Positions 34,029 to 43,496 of a stretch of DNA of 64,000 nt are shown piece after piece; the stretch's first letter is position 1, and every line of letters starts with the position of its first letter. The notes under the pieces were generated by a model. That model was not told the DNA's origin. It made no database searches and was given only the letters and a program-made list of their open reading frames with translations. The stretch is from Alphaproteobacteria bacterium (lineage in GTDB: Bacteria > Pseudomonadota > Alphaproteobacteria > Micropepsales > Micropepsaceae). A program made the translations under genes and the position numbers. The stretch lies in the NCBI GenBank assembly GCA_016125165.1, contig WGMH01000001.1, positions 186,001-250,000 of the forward strand, written 5' to 3'.

Positions 34029-35992
34029 GGCCCCTGCCCGCGCGCGCCCTTATCGGGATCGCCCTGGCATGGCTTGCGCTGACGCTGGCCGCGCCGCTCC
34101 ACGCGCAGGACTTCGGCGGCGGCCCGCAGACCGAAGAGATCACCGACTACCACAGCGATATCGTCGTCACGCAGGACGGCACGCTCGGCGTCACCGAGAC
34201 CATCCATATCGTGGCGCTTGGCGAACAGATCCGCCACGGCATCTATCGCGACTTCCCCACCACCTACAAAGACAAGCTTGGCAGCAAGGTGCGTGTGCGC
34301 TTCGATGTGCAGCGCGTGACGCTGGATGGCGAAGAAGCTCCCTACACGCTGGAAGGTCTTTCGAACGGCGTGCGCATCAAGATTGGCAGCGCCGATACCG
34401 AGGTCAGTCCCGGCCCGCATGTCTATTCCATCGCTTATACAACCAACCGGCAGATCGGCTTCTTCGACGGCTATGACGAGCTTTACTGGAACGTGACGGG
34501 CAATGGCTGGGTGTTCCCCATCCTGCATGCCAGCGCCACGATCCGCCTGCCCGATGGCGCGCATATCAAGCATAGCGATGTCTACACCGGCGCAGCGGGC
34601 GACACCTTGCACAACGCCGAAGCCAATCAGTTCACCGGCAGCGCCATTCGCTTTGAGACAACTGCGCCGCTGTCATCCTATGAAGGGCTGACGGTTGCGG
34701 TCGCATTCGACAAGGGCGCGATAACGCCGCCCACCGCCACGGAGGAAGCCAGCACATTTGCCCGCGATAACGCCAGCATCGCCGCAGCGCTGATCGGTGT
34801 TCTTATGGTGGCGGCTTTCTACATCTATATCTGGAATCGCGTTGGCCGCGATCCGGCGCGCGGCACCATCATCGCGCTGTTCGCGCCACCGCGCGGATTT
34901 TCGCCGGCGGCAACGCGCTTCGTGAACCGCATGGGGTATGACCGCAAGGCTTTCTCCGCCGCGCTGATCGACATGGCGGTGAAGGGTTACATGACCATTG
35001 CGGAAGAAGACCGCACCTATACCCTCGCGCGCACCGGCAAGAGCGATACCGAATGCGGCCTTTCCGGAGGCGAGCGCGGCATTGCCAACGCACTGTTCGA
35101 CGGGCCCGCCGATTCCATCGAATTGAAGCAGACCAATCACAGCGATATCGCGCGCGCGATTTCGGCGCTGAAAGATTCGCTGCGCAACGAATACGAAACC
35201 AAGTACTTTGCCACCAACAGCGGCTGGTTCATCGCCGGGCTCGCGATTCTCATTCTGACAGGCATTGCATCCGCTTTGCTGGCCGACGATCCGGCGACAG
35301 CCGGAGGTATGATGGCATGGATTTCCGGCTGGTCCGTGGGCTGTGCCTTTCTGGTTCACCGCGCCGCCACCGCATGGGGCGACGTCATCGACGGCCCGGG
35401 TTCCCGTGTGAGCAATCTCATCGTCGCGGTGTTCATGTCCGCCTTTGCGGTGCCGTTTGTGGGCGGGCTGATATTCGTTATGGCGATGATGACCAGCATC
35501 ATCTCGCCCCTTGTTCTGCTGGCATTGGCAGCGGGCGGCATCGTGGCTTATGTCTTCTATCATCTGCTCAAGGCGCCAACGCTTCTGGGCGCGAAAATCA
35601 TGGACGAGATCGAAGGCTTCAAGCTCTTTCTCGACACCGCCGAGCGCGAGCGCCTCGAATATCTGCATCCGCCGGACGTGACGCCAGAAGTGTTCGAAAA
35701 GTTTTTGCCCTATGCCATCGCACTCGATTGCGAGAACGCGTGGAGCAAAAAGTTCGAAGCCCAGGCTGCGCGCGCGGCAGCCGAGAGCGGCCGGCAGACA
35801 AGTTATGTTCCCATCTGGTATTCGGGCCATTCGTTTGACCGGCTCGGCGCGGCGGGCTTCGCTTCGGCTATCGGTTCAAGCGTTGCCAGCGCGGCGGCCT
35901 CTGCATCGACCGCACCGGGATCAAGCTCCGGCTCCTTCGGCGGCGGCTCATCTGGCGGCGGCGGTGGCGGTGGTGGCGGCGGCGGCTGGTAG
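34025..35992 (+). CDS. DUF2207 membrane protein with Gly-rich C-terminus
   Basis: A 655-residue membrane protein. The signal peptide/helix covers about 1-27 (IALAWLALTLAAPLHA). The DUF2207 extracytoplasmic beta domain spans about 38-245 (ITDYHSDIVVTQDGTLGVTE). A helix near 255-272 is followed by a cytoplasmic region and helices near 398-495. The last 25 residues are Ser/Gly repeats ending in a poly-Gly run and Trp, typical of the family. It is encoded with LemA, forming a conserved pair of unknown function. It converges on the DoxX gene with no gap. Confidence 0.92.
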   Translation: MRPLPARALIGIALAWLALTLAAPLHAQDFGGGPQTEEITDYHSDIVVTQDGTLGVTETIHIVALGEQIRHGIYRDFPTTYKDKLGSKVRVRFDVQRVTLDGEEAPYTLEGLSNGVRIKIGSADTEVSPGPHVYSIAYTTNRQIGFFDGYDELYWNVTGNGWVFPILHASATIRLPDGAHIKHSDVYTGAAGDTLHNAEANQFTGSAIRFETTAPLSSYEGLTVAVAFDKGAITPPTATEEASTFARDNASIAAALIGVLMVAAFYIYIWNRVGRDPARGTIIALFAPPRGFSPAATRFVNRMGYDRKAFSAALIDMAVKGYMTIAEEDRTYTLARTGKSDTECGLSGGERGIANALFDGPADSIELKQTNHSDIARAISALKDSLRNEYETKYFATNSGWFIAGLAILILTGIASALLADDPATAGGMMAWISGWSVGCAFLVHRAATAWGDVIDGPGSRVSNLIVAVFMSAFAVPFVGGLIFVMAMMTSIISPLVLLALAAGGIVAYVFYHLLKAPTLLGAKIMDEIEGFKLFLDTAERERLEYLHPPDVTPEVFEKFLPYAIALDCENAWSKKFEAQAARAAAESGRQTSYVPIWYSGHSFDRLGAAGFASAIGSSVASAAASASTAPGSSSGSFGGGSSGGGGGGGGGGGW

Positions 35993-36412
35993 CTAGCGTT
36001 TCTTTCCGCCGCCCGCATTGTCGATCGCGAACGGCCCCGGTCCCATGCCAACCAGAAGCAGCAGACCGCCCGCGATGGCAATGTTGCGGGCAAACAATCC
36101 GAACTCATCGGCGCGCGCGACCGGATCGGCTATGTGCCAGTAATCGTGCATCCACAACGTAACGGCGATGGCATAGCCGAACAGCATCAGGGCGGCGTGG
36201 CGCGTCTGGTATCCCAATATCAGTCCGAGGCTCCCCAGGATCATCACCACCAGTACGAGCGTGAGCACAAGCGGTGCGCCGGGAATCTGTTTCAGTGTCA
36301 TGTAAGCGAGTGTCTGGCTCCAATGGCCCGCACGGCTCCACGCATCGCCCAGGAAAAACCACGCCAGCAGCCAGCGGCCCAGAAGCGGCGATATCTGCTC
36401 GGAAAACGACAT
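35993..36412 (-). CDS. DoxX family membrane protein
   Basis: A 139-residue four-helix membrane protein. SEQISPLLGRWLLAWFFLGD is the DoxX opening, followed by LVLTLVLVVMILGSLGLILG, ALMLFGYAIAVTLWMHDYW and the terminal FARNIAIAGGLLLLVGMGPG. The family includes subunits of redox and sulfur systems, but most members are uncharacterised. The ATG at 36412 has GGGGGA 7 bases upstream; an upstream GTG-type start at 36439 has none. Confidence 0.88.
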   Translation of the reverse strand: MSFSEQISPLLGRWLLAWFFLGDAWSRAGHWSQTLAYMTLKQIPGAPLVLTLVLVVMILGSLGLILGYQTRHAALMLFGYAIAVTLWMHDYWHIADPVARADEFGLFARNIAIAGGLLLLVGMGPGPFAIDNAGGGKKR

Positions 36413-36535
36413 GACACTTCCCCCTGACGCAACACGCAAACGGAATCACAATTTTCGGCGCGATCCAAGTCGCAGGAAACTATACACTCACACGCTGTAA
36501 GCCGCGCTATATTGCAGCCGCGAAGGGAGAAACCG

Positions 36536-36967
36536 ATGTCCGTCACCCTTGAACAGCTCGATCTTGTTTGCGCCGACGTGGAGGCCTCCATCGCTTTCTA
36601 CCGGCTTCTGGGCGTGGATATGCCAGACAATGTGTGGCGCACCGAAAGCGGCACGCACTTCCTGCACATCGAACAAGGCAGCATGACCTTCGACATGGGA
36701 AGCGTCGGCCTCGCGCGCGCCTACAACGCGGGTTACCGCGCGGGCGCGCGTGGCGGCAGCGTCGTGATCGGATTTTCGGCGGAGAACCGCGCGGCGGTGG
36801 ATGCGATTTTCGCGCGCATGACGGGCGCGGGTTACAAGGGTTTGCAGACGCCCTTCGATGCCTTCTGGGGTTCGCGCTATGCCATCGTGGAAGATCCCGA
36901 TGGCAATCACGTTGGCATCATGAGCCCCGTCGATCCAGACAAGCGTTCGAAGGGGCCGAACCTCTAA
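36536..36967 (+). CDS. VOC family protein (glyoxalase/bleomycin-resistance fold)
   Basis: A 143-residue protein with the paired beta-alpha-beta-beta-beta units of the VOC fold: the first begins LEQLDLVCADVEASIAFYRL, the second VVIGFSAENRAAVDAIFARM, and the terminal YAIVEDPDGNHVGIMSP is the conserved end. Members bind a metal and act on small electrophiles or sequester drugs; no specific substrate can be read. The ATG at 36536 follows GGGAGA. It converges on fliJ with one base between stops. Confidence 0.88.
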   Translation: MSVTLEQLDLVCADVEASIAFYRLLGVDMPDNVWRTESGTHFLHIEQGSMTFDMGSVGLARAYNAGYRAGARGGSVVIGFSAENRAAVDAIFARMTGAGYKGLQTPFDAFWGSRYAIVEDPDGNHVGIMSPVDPDKRSKGPNL

Positions 36968-36968
36968 C

Positions 36969-37397
36969 TTAAGCCTGCCTGAGCGCGTGCTTTCGCAGGT
37001 GGCGGACAATCGCCATCTCGTCGAGGCGCGACTGGCCGCGGCGATCTTCGGCTTCTGCGGTGCGCTTCATCTGCTGTTCGGTCGCCAGTTCGAGACTCTT
37101 CATGTCCTGAAACGCGGCGGACAGATCGGTCTGCGCGGTTACGCGCTCGCGTTCGATCTCCTTGAGGGTCGCCTTGAGATTGTCCCGGCGCACATCGATG
37201 GAGCGCAGGAAGGACGGAAACGCCAGACGGCCGATATCGCTGTCATTGGCGCGCTGGCGTTCACGGGCGACGCTCTCTTCAAGGTCAGCCAGCTTCTTCT
37301 CGGCATCGGCCTTCATGCCGTCAAGCGTAGCCATGCGGCGCTTCAGCTCGTCGACCTTGAAGCGCTTGATGCGCATGAGGGAGTCACGGCGTTTCAT
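36969..37397 (-). CDS. fliJ: Flagellar chaperone FliJ
   Basis: A 142-residue, almost wholly coiled-coil protein: RIKRFKVDELKRRMATLDGM opens it and heptads run to about residue 120. FliJ forms the central stalk of the FliI ring and binds FlhA. It starts 2 bases after the fliI stop, which, given low sequence conservation in this family, is the main reason for the name. Confidence 0.87.
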   Translation of the reverse strand: MKRRDSLMRIKRFKVDELKRRMATLDGMKADAEKKLADLEESVARERQRANDSDIGRLAFPSFLRSIDVRRDNLKATLKEIERERVTAQTDLSAAFQDMKSLELATEQQMKRTAEAEDRRGQSRLDEMAIVRHLRKHALRQA

Positions 37398-37399
37398 AA

Positions 37400-38731
37400 C
37401 TACCTATCCTTCCCCTGGGCGCCGACAATCTCTTCGAGCGCCACATACCCTTCATCCAGTCCGGCCGCCTCGTCCTTCTTCTGTCCGAGGAAGGCTTCGA
37501 TCTGCGGGTAGATATTGATCGCCACATCCACTTCATGGTTCGTGCCAACTTTGTAGGCCCCGAGCCGTATCAATTCGGCCATGTCTTCATAGGTCGCCAT
37601 GATGGCGCGGGCGCGCTTGACGACGGAATTTTCCCAATCCGAATTGCAGCCCGGCATGGTGCGCGAAACCGAACGCAGCACATTGATGGCCGGATAGCGG
37701 CCCCGTTCGCCGATCGCCCGGTCAAGCACGATATGGCCATCCAGAATGCCGCGAACCGCGTCTGCCACGGGTTCGTTGTGGTCGTCGCCCTCCACCAGAA
37801 CGGTAAACAGCCCGGTGATGGAACCGCGCTCGCCTTCGCGTCCCGGGCCCGCCCGTTCCAGCAAACGCGGCAATTCGGCAAACACGGTGGGTGTATAACC
37901 TTTCGAGGCAGGCGGCTCGCCGGCGGACAATCCCACCTCGCGTTGTGCCATTGCGAAACGGGTCACCGAATCCATCAGCAACAGAACGTGAAGCCCCTGA
38001 TCGCGGAACTGCTCGGCAATCGTCATGGCCGAATAGGCTGCCTGACGGCGCACCAGCGCGGGCTCATCGGAGGTGGCGGCCACCACCACGGAACGCGCCA
38101 GCCCCTCTTCGCCCAGATCGTCTTCGATGAATTCCTTCAGCTCGCGGCCGCGCTCTCCGACAAGACCGATCACGATCACATCGGCATCGCTGTTGCGCGC
38201 AAGCATGGCCAGCAGAGTCGACTTGCCGACGCCGGACGCCGCGAAGATGCCCATGCGCTGGCCCTTGCAGCAGGTCGCAAACTGGTTGAGGGCGCGCACG
38301 CCCAGATCGAGCTTGCCGCCGACGCGCGCACGCGTGTGCGCGGATGGCGGTTGCGCCTTCACGGGATAGCCGACCTGCCCCTGAACCAGCGGGCCCTTGC
38401 CATCCATCGGCTTTGCAAACGCATCCAGCACGCGGCCTAGCCATTGTTTGCAGGGATAAAGCATCGCGGGGTGATCATCGAAATCCGCGCGCGAACCGAG
38501 CGAAATTCCATTGAGCGCGCCAAGCGGCATCACCTGCGCGCGGCCATCGCGGAAGCCCACGACTTCGCACGGCACTTCCTCGCCGTTCTTGCCGGTCAGG
38601 CGGACCTGTCCACCGAGACTGACGGCGCCCGCCGCACCCGTGACTTCGACCAGAAGGCCCTCGATCCGCGCCACCCGGCCAAAGCGCCTGAGCGAGGAAA
38701 TGGCCGAAATATCCTTCAAAAGCGCCTGCAT
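37400..38731 (-). CDS. fliI: Flagellum-specific ATP synthase FliI
   Basis: A 443-residue F1-type ATPase of flagellar export. The Walker A is GIFAASGVGKST, Walker B LLLMDSVTRFA, and VGERGREL and EPPASKGYTPTVF are family hallmarks. FliI hexamerises with FliH and FliJ at the export gate. The ATG at 38731 has AAGGGA 7 bases upstream; a longer frame to 38815 adds 28 residues without family similarity. It is divergent from ctrA and likely shares its regulatory region. Operon with fliJ. Confidence 0.96.
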   Translation of the reverse strand: MQALLKDISAISSLRRFGRVARIEGLLVEVTGAAGAVSLGGQVRLTGKNGEEVPCEVVGFRDGRAQVMPLGALNGISLGSRADFDDHPAMLYPCKQWLGRVLDAFAKPMDGKGPLVQGQVGYPVKAQPPSAHTRARVGGKLDLGVRALNQFATCCKGQRMGIFAASGVGKSTLLAMLARNSDADVIVIGLVGERGRELKEFIEDDLGEEGLARSVVVAATSDEPALVRRQAAYSAMTIAEQFRDQGLHVLLLMDSVTRFAMAQREVGLSAGEPPASKGYTPTVFAELPRLLERAGPGREGERGSITGLFTVLVEGDDHNEPVADAVRGILDGHIVLDRAIGERGRYPAINVLRSVSRTMPGCNSDWENSVVKRARAIMATYEDMAELIRLGAYKVGTNHEVDVAINIYPQIEAFLGQKKDEAAGLDEGYVALEEIVGAQGKDR

Positions 38732-38792
38732 GCAGCATCCCTTGGGGCCGAAAATTCCGCCCCTTCCTGACCCGAAGCATGCCCCAGACGTT

Positions 38793-38807
38793 TTAAGTCC
38801 CGGTAAA
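38793..38807. promoter_or_regulatory. CtrA box (fliI-proximal) in the fliI/ctrA divergent region
   Basis: TTAA-N7-TAAA, one mismatch from TTAA-N7-TTAA, 62 bases from the fliI start. Another TTAA follows at 38809-38812. Consistent with CtrA activation of fliI-fliJ. Confidence 0.55.
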
Positions 38808-38818
38808 CTTAACAAATG

Positions 38819-38854
38819 GAATCAAGGGGATGTATGGTTGCCTGGTGGCGATTC
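38819..38854. promoter_or_regulatory. Two GANTC methylation sites upstream of ctrA
   Basis: GAATC at 38819-38823 and GATTC at 38850-38854, the latter directly followed by GTTAAG. GANTC is the CcrM adenine-methylation site; in Caulobacter one in the ctrA P1 promoter delays ctrA expression until replication passes. The sites are certain; their role is inferred. Confidence 0.5.
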
Positions 38855-38895
38855 GTTAAGCGGCGTTCCTTTGGGCTGAAGCCGGTAGCGATGGT

Positions 38896-38910
38896 TAAAG
38901 CTGCTGTTAA
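38896..38910. promoter_or_regulatory. CtrA box (ctrA-proximal), palindromic
   Basis: TAAA-N7-TTAA (one mismatch), within the inverted repeat GGTTAA-N8-TTAACC at 38893-38912, 66 bases before ctrA. A further TTAA is at 38939-38942. Suggests autoregulation of ctrA. Confidence 0.55.
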
Positions 38911-38975
38911 CCATTTCCGCTTACCTTCTGCTCATCCGTTAACTGTGCCCGCTGGGCCGCAGAGGGGTTTTTGAA

Positions 38976-39668
38976 ATGCGTGTGCTTCTGATCGAAGACG
39001 ATAGCGCCATGGCGCGCTCGATCGAGCTGATGCTGCGGAGCGAGGGCTTCAACGTCTATACGACGGACCTTGGCGAAGAGGGCATCGACCTCGGCAAGCT
39101 GTACGATTACGACATCATCGTTCTGGACCTTCAGCTGCCCGACATGAGCGGTTTCGAAGTTCTGAAGGCCCTGCGCGTCGCCAAGGTGCAGACGCCGGTG
39201 CTGATCCTTTCCGGCAACGCCATCGTGGAAGCGAAGGTCAAGGCCCTCGGCTTCGGCGCCGACGACTATATGACCAAGCCGTTCCACAAGGATGAGCTGG
39301 TTGCCCGTATTCAGGCCGTGGTGCGCCGCTCCAAGGGCCATTCCCAATCGGTCATCACCACCGGCAAGCTGGTGGTCAATCTGGATGCCAAGACCGTGGA
39401 AGTCGACGGTTCGCGCGTGCATCTGACCGGCAAGGAATACCAGATGCTGGAGCTGCTTTCCCTGCGCAAGGGCACGACGCTCACCAAGGAAATGTTCCTC
39501 AATCATCTCTATGGCGGCATGGACGAGCCTGAGCTGAAGATCATCGACGTCTTCATCTGCAAGCTGCGCAAGAAACTCGCCGCCGCCACCAATGGCGACA
39601 ATTACATCGAAACCGTCTGGGGCCGCGGCTATGTGCTGCGCGATCCGGAAGAGGCGAAAGCCGCCTGA
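38976..39668 (+). CDS. ctrA: Cell-cycle master response regulator CtrA
   Basis: A 230-residue OmpR-type regulator, very close to Caulobacter CtrA: it opens [20 protein letters not shown] and shares the block [20 protein letters not shown]. The receiver has Asp51 as phospho-acceptor and a TKPF motif; the winged-helix domain spans about 125-225 ([27 protein letters not shown]). The last two residues are Ala-Ala, the ClpXP-recognised end of Caulobacter CtrA. It controls flagellar, division and replication genes. Divergent from fliI, with CtrA boxes and GANTC sites between; a strong terminator follows. Confidence 0.98.
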   Translation: MRVLLIEDDSAMARSIELMLRSEGFNVYTTDLGEEGIDLGKLYDYDIIVLDLQLPDMSGFEVLKALRVAKVQTPVLILSGNAIVEAKVKALGFGADDYMTKPFHKDELVARIQAVVRRSKGHSQSVITTGKLVVNLDAKTVEVDGSRVHLTGKEYQMLELLSLRKGTTLTKEMFLNHLYGGMDEPELKIIDVFICKLRKKLAAATNGDNYIETVWGRGYVLRDPEEAKAA

Positions 39669-39690
39669 CGCATTTGCAAGGGGGCAGGAA

Positions 39691-39718
39691 AAAGGGCGCC
39701 GTTCGCGGCGCCCTTTTT
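39691..39718 (+). terminator. Intrinsic terminator after ctrA
   Basis: An 11-bp perfect stem (AAAGGGCGCCG with CGGCGCCCTTT) closed by a TTCG tetraloop and ending in TTTTT, 23 bases after the ctrA stop. A textbook Rho-independent terminator. Confidence 0.95.
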
Positions 39719-39812
39719 GTTTGCGGCAGGCCGAAGCAGACATTTCCGGTTGATTTACCCTGATGCGCGACAATCGGGAACTATTGGCTTCCGGAGCAGG
39801 CGGCATCACGCC

Positions 39813-41198
39813 ATGACCTCGCTACAAACGACAGGCGGTGAAAGCCGCATCGAAGGCGAAATCGTACGAATTGTCGTGGGCGGCAGGCTGCAATATGCCG
39901 ACGGCGCACCGCTCGCCGTCCTGATTGCATCCGTTCTGGGTGGTGTCATCCCCGCACTCGGGCACGCTTCGCTCGGGCACATTCTGCTCTGGCTGGCGCT
40001 GGTTTTCGGTTGGGCTGCCGCAGGCCTGATATTTCATGCGCAGTACACCGCGAACAGCAACCGCAAGCCGGCCTTTGTCTGGCATCGCATGCTGGTGTTG
40101 CTCTGGGCCGTACATGGCGTCATCTGGGGGGCTCTGCCCGCCGTCTTCTGGAACGACGGCAATCCTACCAATCAGGCGCTCGTCTGCACGCTGGTGCTGG
40201 GCGCGCTGGTGTCCGCATATTTTCTGCTCTCGGCATCGCGGCTCGTCTTTGTTGCGCACACTATTCCGCTTATCGCACTCACGGAGTTCGTACTGTTGGG
40301 CGCCGATGGCGTCCTGCCCCGCACGCTGGCGGTTGTTCTTCCGCTATTCGCGGCGATTGTCACACGCGATGCATGGTCACTATCGGGAAAATATCAGCAG
40401 TCCATTCGTCTGCATTTGCTGAACGAGGAATTGGCGCAATCCCTGTCCGCTGCCAAGAAACGGGCGGAAGAGGCTTCACGCACCAAGTCGCAATTTCTCG
40501 CCAATATGAGCCACGAATTGCGCACACCGTTGAATGCGATTCTCGGCTTCTCGGAAATGATCGCATCGAGAATGGTAAGTGGAAAAATCGAGAAACATTA
40601 TGAATATGCGGGCTTGATCCATCGTTCCGCGATGCACCTGCTGACACTCATAAATGACGTGCTCGACCTCTCGAAAATCGAGGCAGGCTTCCTGAAACTC
40701 GATGAAAGTGATTTCGACCTCCGCCACCTGCTCCAGGATTCCGCGGAAATCCTTCGGGACAAGGCAGAGGCTGGCGGGTTGAACCTTGTGCCGGACATCG
40801 GCGCTGATATCGGGGAAATCCACGCCGACGAACGCGCCATCAAGCAGATCGTGCTCAACCTGCTGTCGAATGCCCTGAAATTCACGGGCGCAAACGGAAC
40901 AATCACGCTCTTCGCCCACAAGGGCGCCGGAGGGTGCGTCGTCTTCGGTGTCCGCGACACAGGCATCGGGATCGCCAAAGAAGATCAGGCGCGCGTGTTC
41001 GAGAATTTCGGGCAGGCGCGGCACGATATTACCACGGCGGACCGTGGCACCGGCCTCGGGCTATCCATCGTCAAAGGACTGGTGGAAGCGCATGGCGGCG
41101 ACGTGACACTGCATAGTGTCGTTGGTACCGGAACCACGGTAACAGTCACCCTGCCGCCGGAGCGTGCGCTCAATTCACGGATGCGTGCAGCGTCCTGA
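39813..41198 (+). CDS. Membrane sensor histidine kinase (DivJ/PleC-like catalytic core)
   Basis: A 461-residue kinase. About six helices fill residues 30-190 with no obvious extracytoplasmic sensor domain; a short coiled linker leads to the HisKA domain with phospho-His234 in MSHELRTPLNAILGFSEMI, and the HATPase domain has N (LNLLSNALKFT), G1 (VRDTGIGIA) and G2 (TGLGLSIVKGL) boxes. The HisKA wording is close to the DivJ/PleC/PdhS group that controls DivK, upstream of CtrA. Its place next to ctrA fits, but the two are separated by a strong terminator. The ATG at 39813 is the first after that terminator. Confidence 0.88.
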   Translation: MTSLQTTGGESRIEGEIVRIVVGGRLQYADGAPLAVLIASVLGGVIPALGHASLGHILLWLALVFGWAAAGLIFHAQYTANSNRKPAFVWHRMLVLLWAVHGVIWGALPAVFWNDGNPTNQALVCTLVLGALVSAYFLLSASRLVFVAHTIPLIALTEFVLLGADGVLPRTLAVVLPLFAAIVTRDAWSLSGKYQQSIRLHLLNEELAQSLSAAKKRAEEASRTKSQFLANMSHELRTPLNAILGFSEMIASRMVSGKIEKHYEYAGLIHRSAMHLLTLINDVLDLSKIEAGFLKLDESDFDLRHLLQDSAEILRDKAEAGGLNLVPDIGADIGEIHADERAIKQIVLNLLSNALKFTGANGTITLFAHKGAGGCVVFGVRDTGIGIAKEDQARVFENFGQARHDITTADRGTGLGLSIVKGLVEAHGGDVTLHSVVGTGTTVTVTLPPERALNSRMRAAS

Positions 41199-41213
41199 GA
41201 CGACGCACACGCA

Positions 41214-43034
41214 CTACACCGCGAGCGCCATGCCCTGACTGAATTGCAGGTCGGCGAGGCGCGCATAGAGCCCGCCGCTGGCGACCAGTTCGGCATGACT
41301 GCCCTCGCCCACCACGCGGCCTTGATCGAGCACGATGATGCGCTTGAGCCGCTGGATGGTGGCAAGCCTGTGCGCGATGACGATCGTGGTGCGGCCCGCC
41401 ATCAAATTCGCAAGGCCCTGCTGCACAAGCCGTTCGTTCTCCGCATCGAGCGCGCTGGTCGCTTCATCGAGCAGAAGCAGTGGCGCGTCCCGCAGGATGG
41501 CGCGCGCAATCGCGAGGCGCTGGCGCTGACCGCCGGACAGCGTGATGCCGCGCTCGCCCACCAGCGTCAGATAGCCTTGGGGAAGCCGATCAATGAACTC
41601 GGCGGCGGCGGCCGCTTCGGCGGCCTTGCGCACATCGTCGTCGCTCGCGTCGGGGCGGCCATAGCGGATGTTGTCGGCGATGGTCCCTGAGAAGATCGCT
41701 GGATCCTGCGCCACCAGCGAAATGTTGCGGCGCAGGTCGCGCGGGTCCAGATCGGCAATGTCGATGCCATCGAAGGTGATGGTGCCGCGCTGCGCTTCAA
41801 AGAAGCGGAGCAGAAGCAGGAACACCGTGGATTTTCCCGCACCGCTGGGGCCCACCAGCGCCACCGCTTCACCCGGCGCCACGCGCATGGAAAAGCCGTT
41901 CAGCGCGGGCGCATCGGGGCGCGTGGGATAGTGAAATTCGACATTCTCGAATTGCACCGCGCCCCGCGCCGGCTGCGACAGCATCACCGGCGCTGAGGGT
42001 GCGCGAACATCCGGCCTCGTATCGAGGATTTCACCAAGCCGTTCAGAGGCACCCGCCGCGCCCTGCAGATCGCCCCAGGTTTCGGTGATGGCGCCAAAAC
42101 CGCTGGCGACGAACACGGCATAGAGAATGAACTGGCTGAGTTCACCTGCGGTCATGCGCCCGGCCATGACATCGGTGGCGCCCATCCAGAGCACACCGAC
42201 GACAACGGCAAAGGCGGTGAAGATCACCACGCCTGTCATCATCGCGCGTGCGCGCGTACGACGGATGGCGGTGCTGAAGGAGCTTTCGACATCGCGCGAA
42301 AAGTCAGCGCGGTCGATATCTTCATGTGTGAAGGCCTGTACAGTCTGCACGGCATTGATGGTTTCGCCCGCGCGCGCGCTGGTATCGGCCACGCGATCCT
42401 GGCTTCTGCGGCTGAGCGTGCGTATGAGCCGCCCGAACAGCAACAGCGGAATCATCAGCAGCATCACTGCGGCCAGCACCACGGCGGACAGCTTCACACT
42501 CGTCACGAACACCATGATGAGCGCGCCGATCAGCATCACGACATTGCGCAGTGCAACGGATACCGACGAACCGATCACCGTCTGGATCAGCGTGGCGTCG
42601 GCGGTCAGGCGCGAAAGAACTTCGCCGGTGCGCGTGACTTCGAAGAACGAGGGCGTCAGCGAAAGCACATGACTGAACACCGCCTTGCGCAGATCGGCGA
42701 TCACCCGCTCGCCGAGCCATGTCACGAAATAGAAGCGCAGCGCCGTTGCCGCGCCGAGAACGGCCGCTACCACGATCAGCGACAGGAAATATTGCCCAAT
42801 CAGGGCGCTGTTGGCGGAATTGAAGCCGTGATCAATCATGCGACGCACGGCCTGCGGCACCACCAGCGTGGCGGTGGACGAGCACAAGAGGGCGAATGCG
42901 GCTCCGCCGATATGCAGGCGATAAGGCAGAAGGAAAGGGGCGAGCCGCCGCAGCGGTCTTAGCGACCGGGATTTGGTTCGCCCGGCCGCCGCATGGGCGA
43001 CCTGATTGGCATAGTCTTCACCGGATTGGGCCAC
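41214..43034 (-). CDS. ABC exporter, fused membrane and ATPase domains (MsbA-like)
   Basis: A 606-residue half-transporter. Six helices lie in about residues 35-330; the nucleotide-binding domain follows with Walker [11 protein letters not shown]-loop [10 protein letters not shown], signature LSGGQRQR, Walker [13 protein letters not shown] and the H-loop IAHRLAT. It works as a homodimer or with a partner to export lipids, peptides or drugs; the substrate is not evident. It is divergent from rpmE. A TATATA-like box near 43062-43069 may be its promoter. Confidence 0.93.
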   Translation of the reverse strand: MAQSGEDYANQVAHAAAGRTKSRSLRPLRRLAPFLLPYRLHIGGAAFALLCSSTATLVVPQAVRRMIDHGFNSANSALIGQYFLSLIVVAAVLGAATALRFYFVTWLGERVIADLRKAVFSHVLSLTPSFFEVTRTGEVLSRLTADATLIQTVIGSSVSVALRNVVMLIGALIMVFVTSVKLSAVVLAAVMLLMIPLLLFGRLIRTLSRRSQDRVADTSARAGETINAVQTVQAFTHEDIDRADFSRDVESSFSTAIRRTRARAMMTGVVIFTAFAVVVGVLWMGATDVMAGRMTAGELSQFILYAVFVASGFGAITETWGDLQGAAGASERLGEILDTRPDVRAPSAPVMLSQPARGAVQFENVEFHYPTRPDAPALNGFSMRVAPGEAVALVGPSGAGKSTVFLLLLRFFEAQRGTITFDGIDIADLDPRDLRRNISLVAQDPAIFSGTIADNIRYGRPDASDDDVRKAAEAAAAAEFIDRLPQGYLTLVGERGITLSGGQRQRLAIARAILRDAPLLLLDEATSALDAENERLVQQGLANLMAGRTTIVIAHRLATIQRLKRIIVLDQGRVVGEGSHAELVASGGLYARLADLQFSQGMALAV

Positions 43035-43135
43035 GAATCCTGCCTTCGCTGGGGGCGCGGCTTATATAGTCCTTCGCGGCGCCAAGCCGAACCGGGGCGC
43101 ATCGCCGCCCCCGTCCAGAGCCCACCCCGCTTGGC

Positions 43136-43164
43136 TTGCAAGCCTTGGCCCATTCCCCTATAAG
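43136..43164 (+). promoter_or_regulatory. Sigma-70 type promoter of rpmE
   Basis: TTGCAA (43136-43141), a 17-base spacer and TATAAG (43159-43164), placed 33 bases before the rpmE ATG. Spacing is ideal and both boxes match four or more consensus bases. Confidence 0.65.
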
Positions 43165-43197
43165 CGCCGCCTTCCAAGGGTTCTGAGGCCAAAAGCC

Positions 43198-43419
43198 ATG
43201 AAAAAGGGCATCCATCCCGACTACCACTTCGTCGAAGTCGCGCTGAACGACGGCTCGACCTACCGTACGCGCACGACGTGGGGCGAGGCCAACACCAAGC
43301 TGACCTTGGACATCGACCCGACCACGCACCCGGCGTGGACCGGCGGTCAGGCCCAGCTCGTGGACCGTGGCGGCCGTCTGACCCGCTTCAACAAGCGCTT
43401 CGCCAACTACGTGAAGTAA
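43198..43419 (+). CDS. rpmE: 50S ribosomal protein bL31
   Basis: A 73-residue ribosomal protein: [20 protein letters not shown] at the start and the conserved end [16 protein letters not shown]. The zinc-binding cysteines of the classical form are all absent, the zinc-free version common in alphaproteobacteria. It sits on the central protuberance of the 50S subunit. It has its own promoter at 43136. Confidence 0.97.
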   Translation: MKKGIHPDYHFVEVALNDGSTYRTRTTWGEANTKLTLDIDPTTHPAWTGGQAQLVDRGGRLTRFNKRFANYVK

Positions 43420-43496
43420 CGGCCGGTCCGTCATGGACCTATCGCCAAAGCCCGGTATGCTCGCCTAGAACTTTGTGTCTTCTAGGGGGAGTAGCC

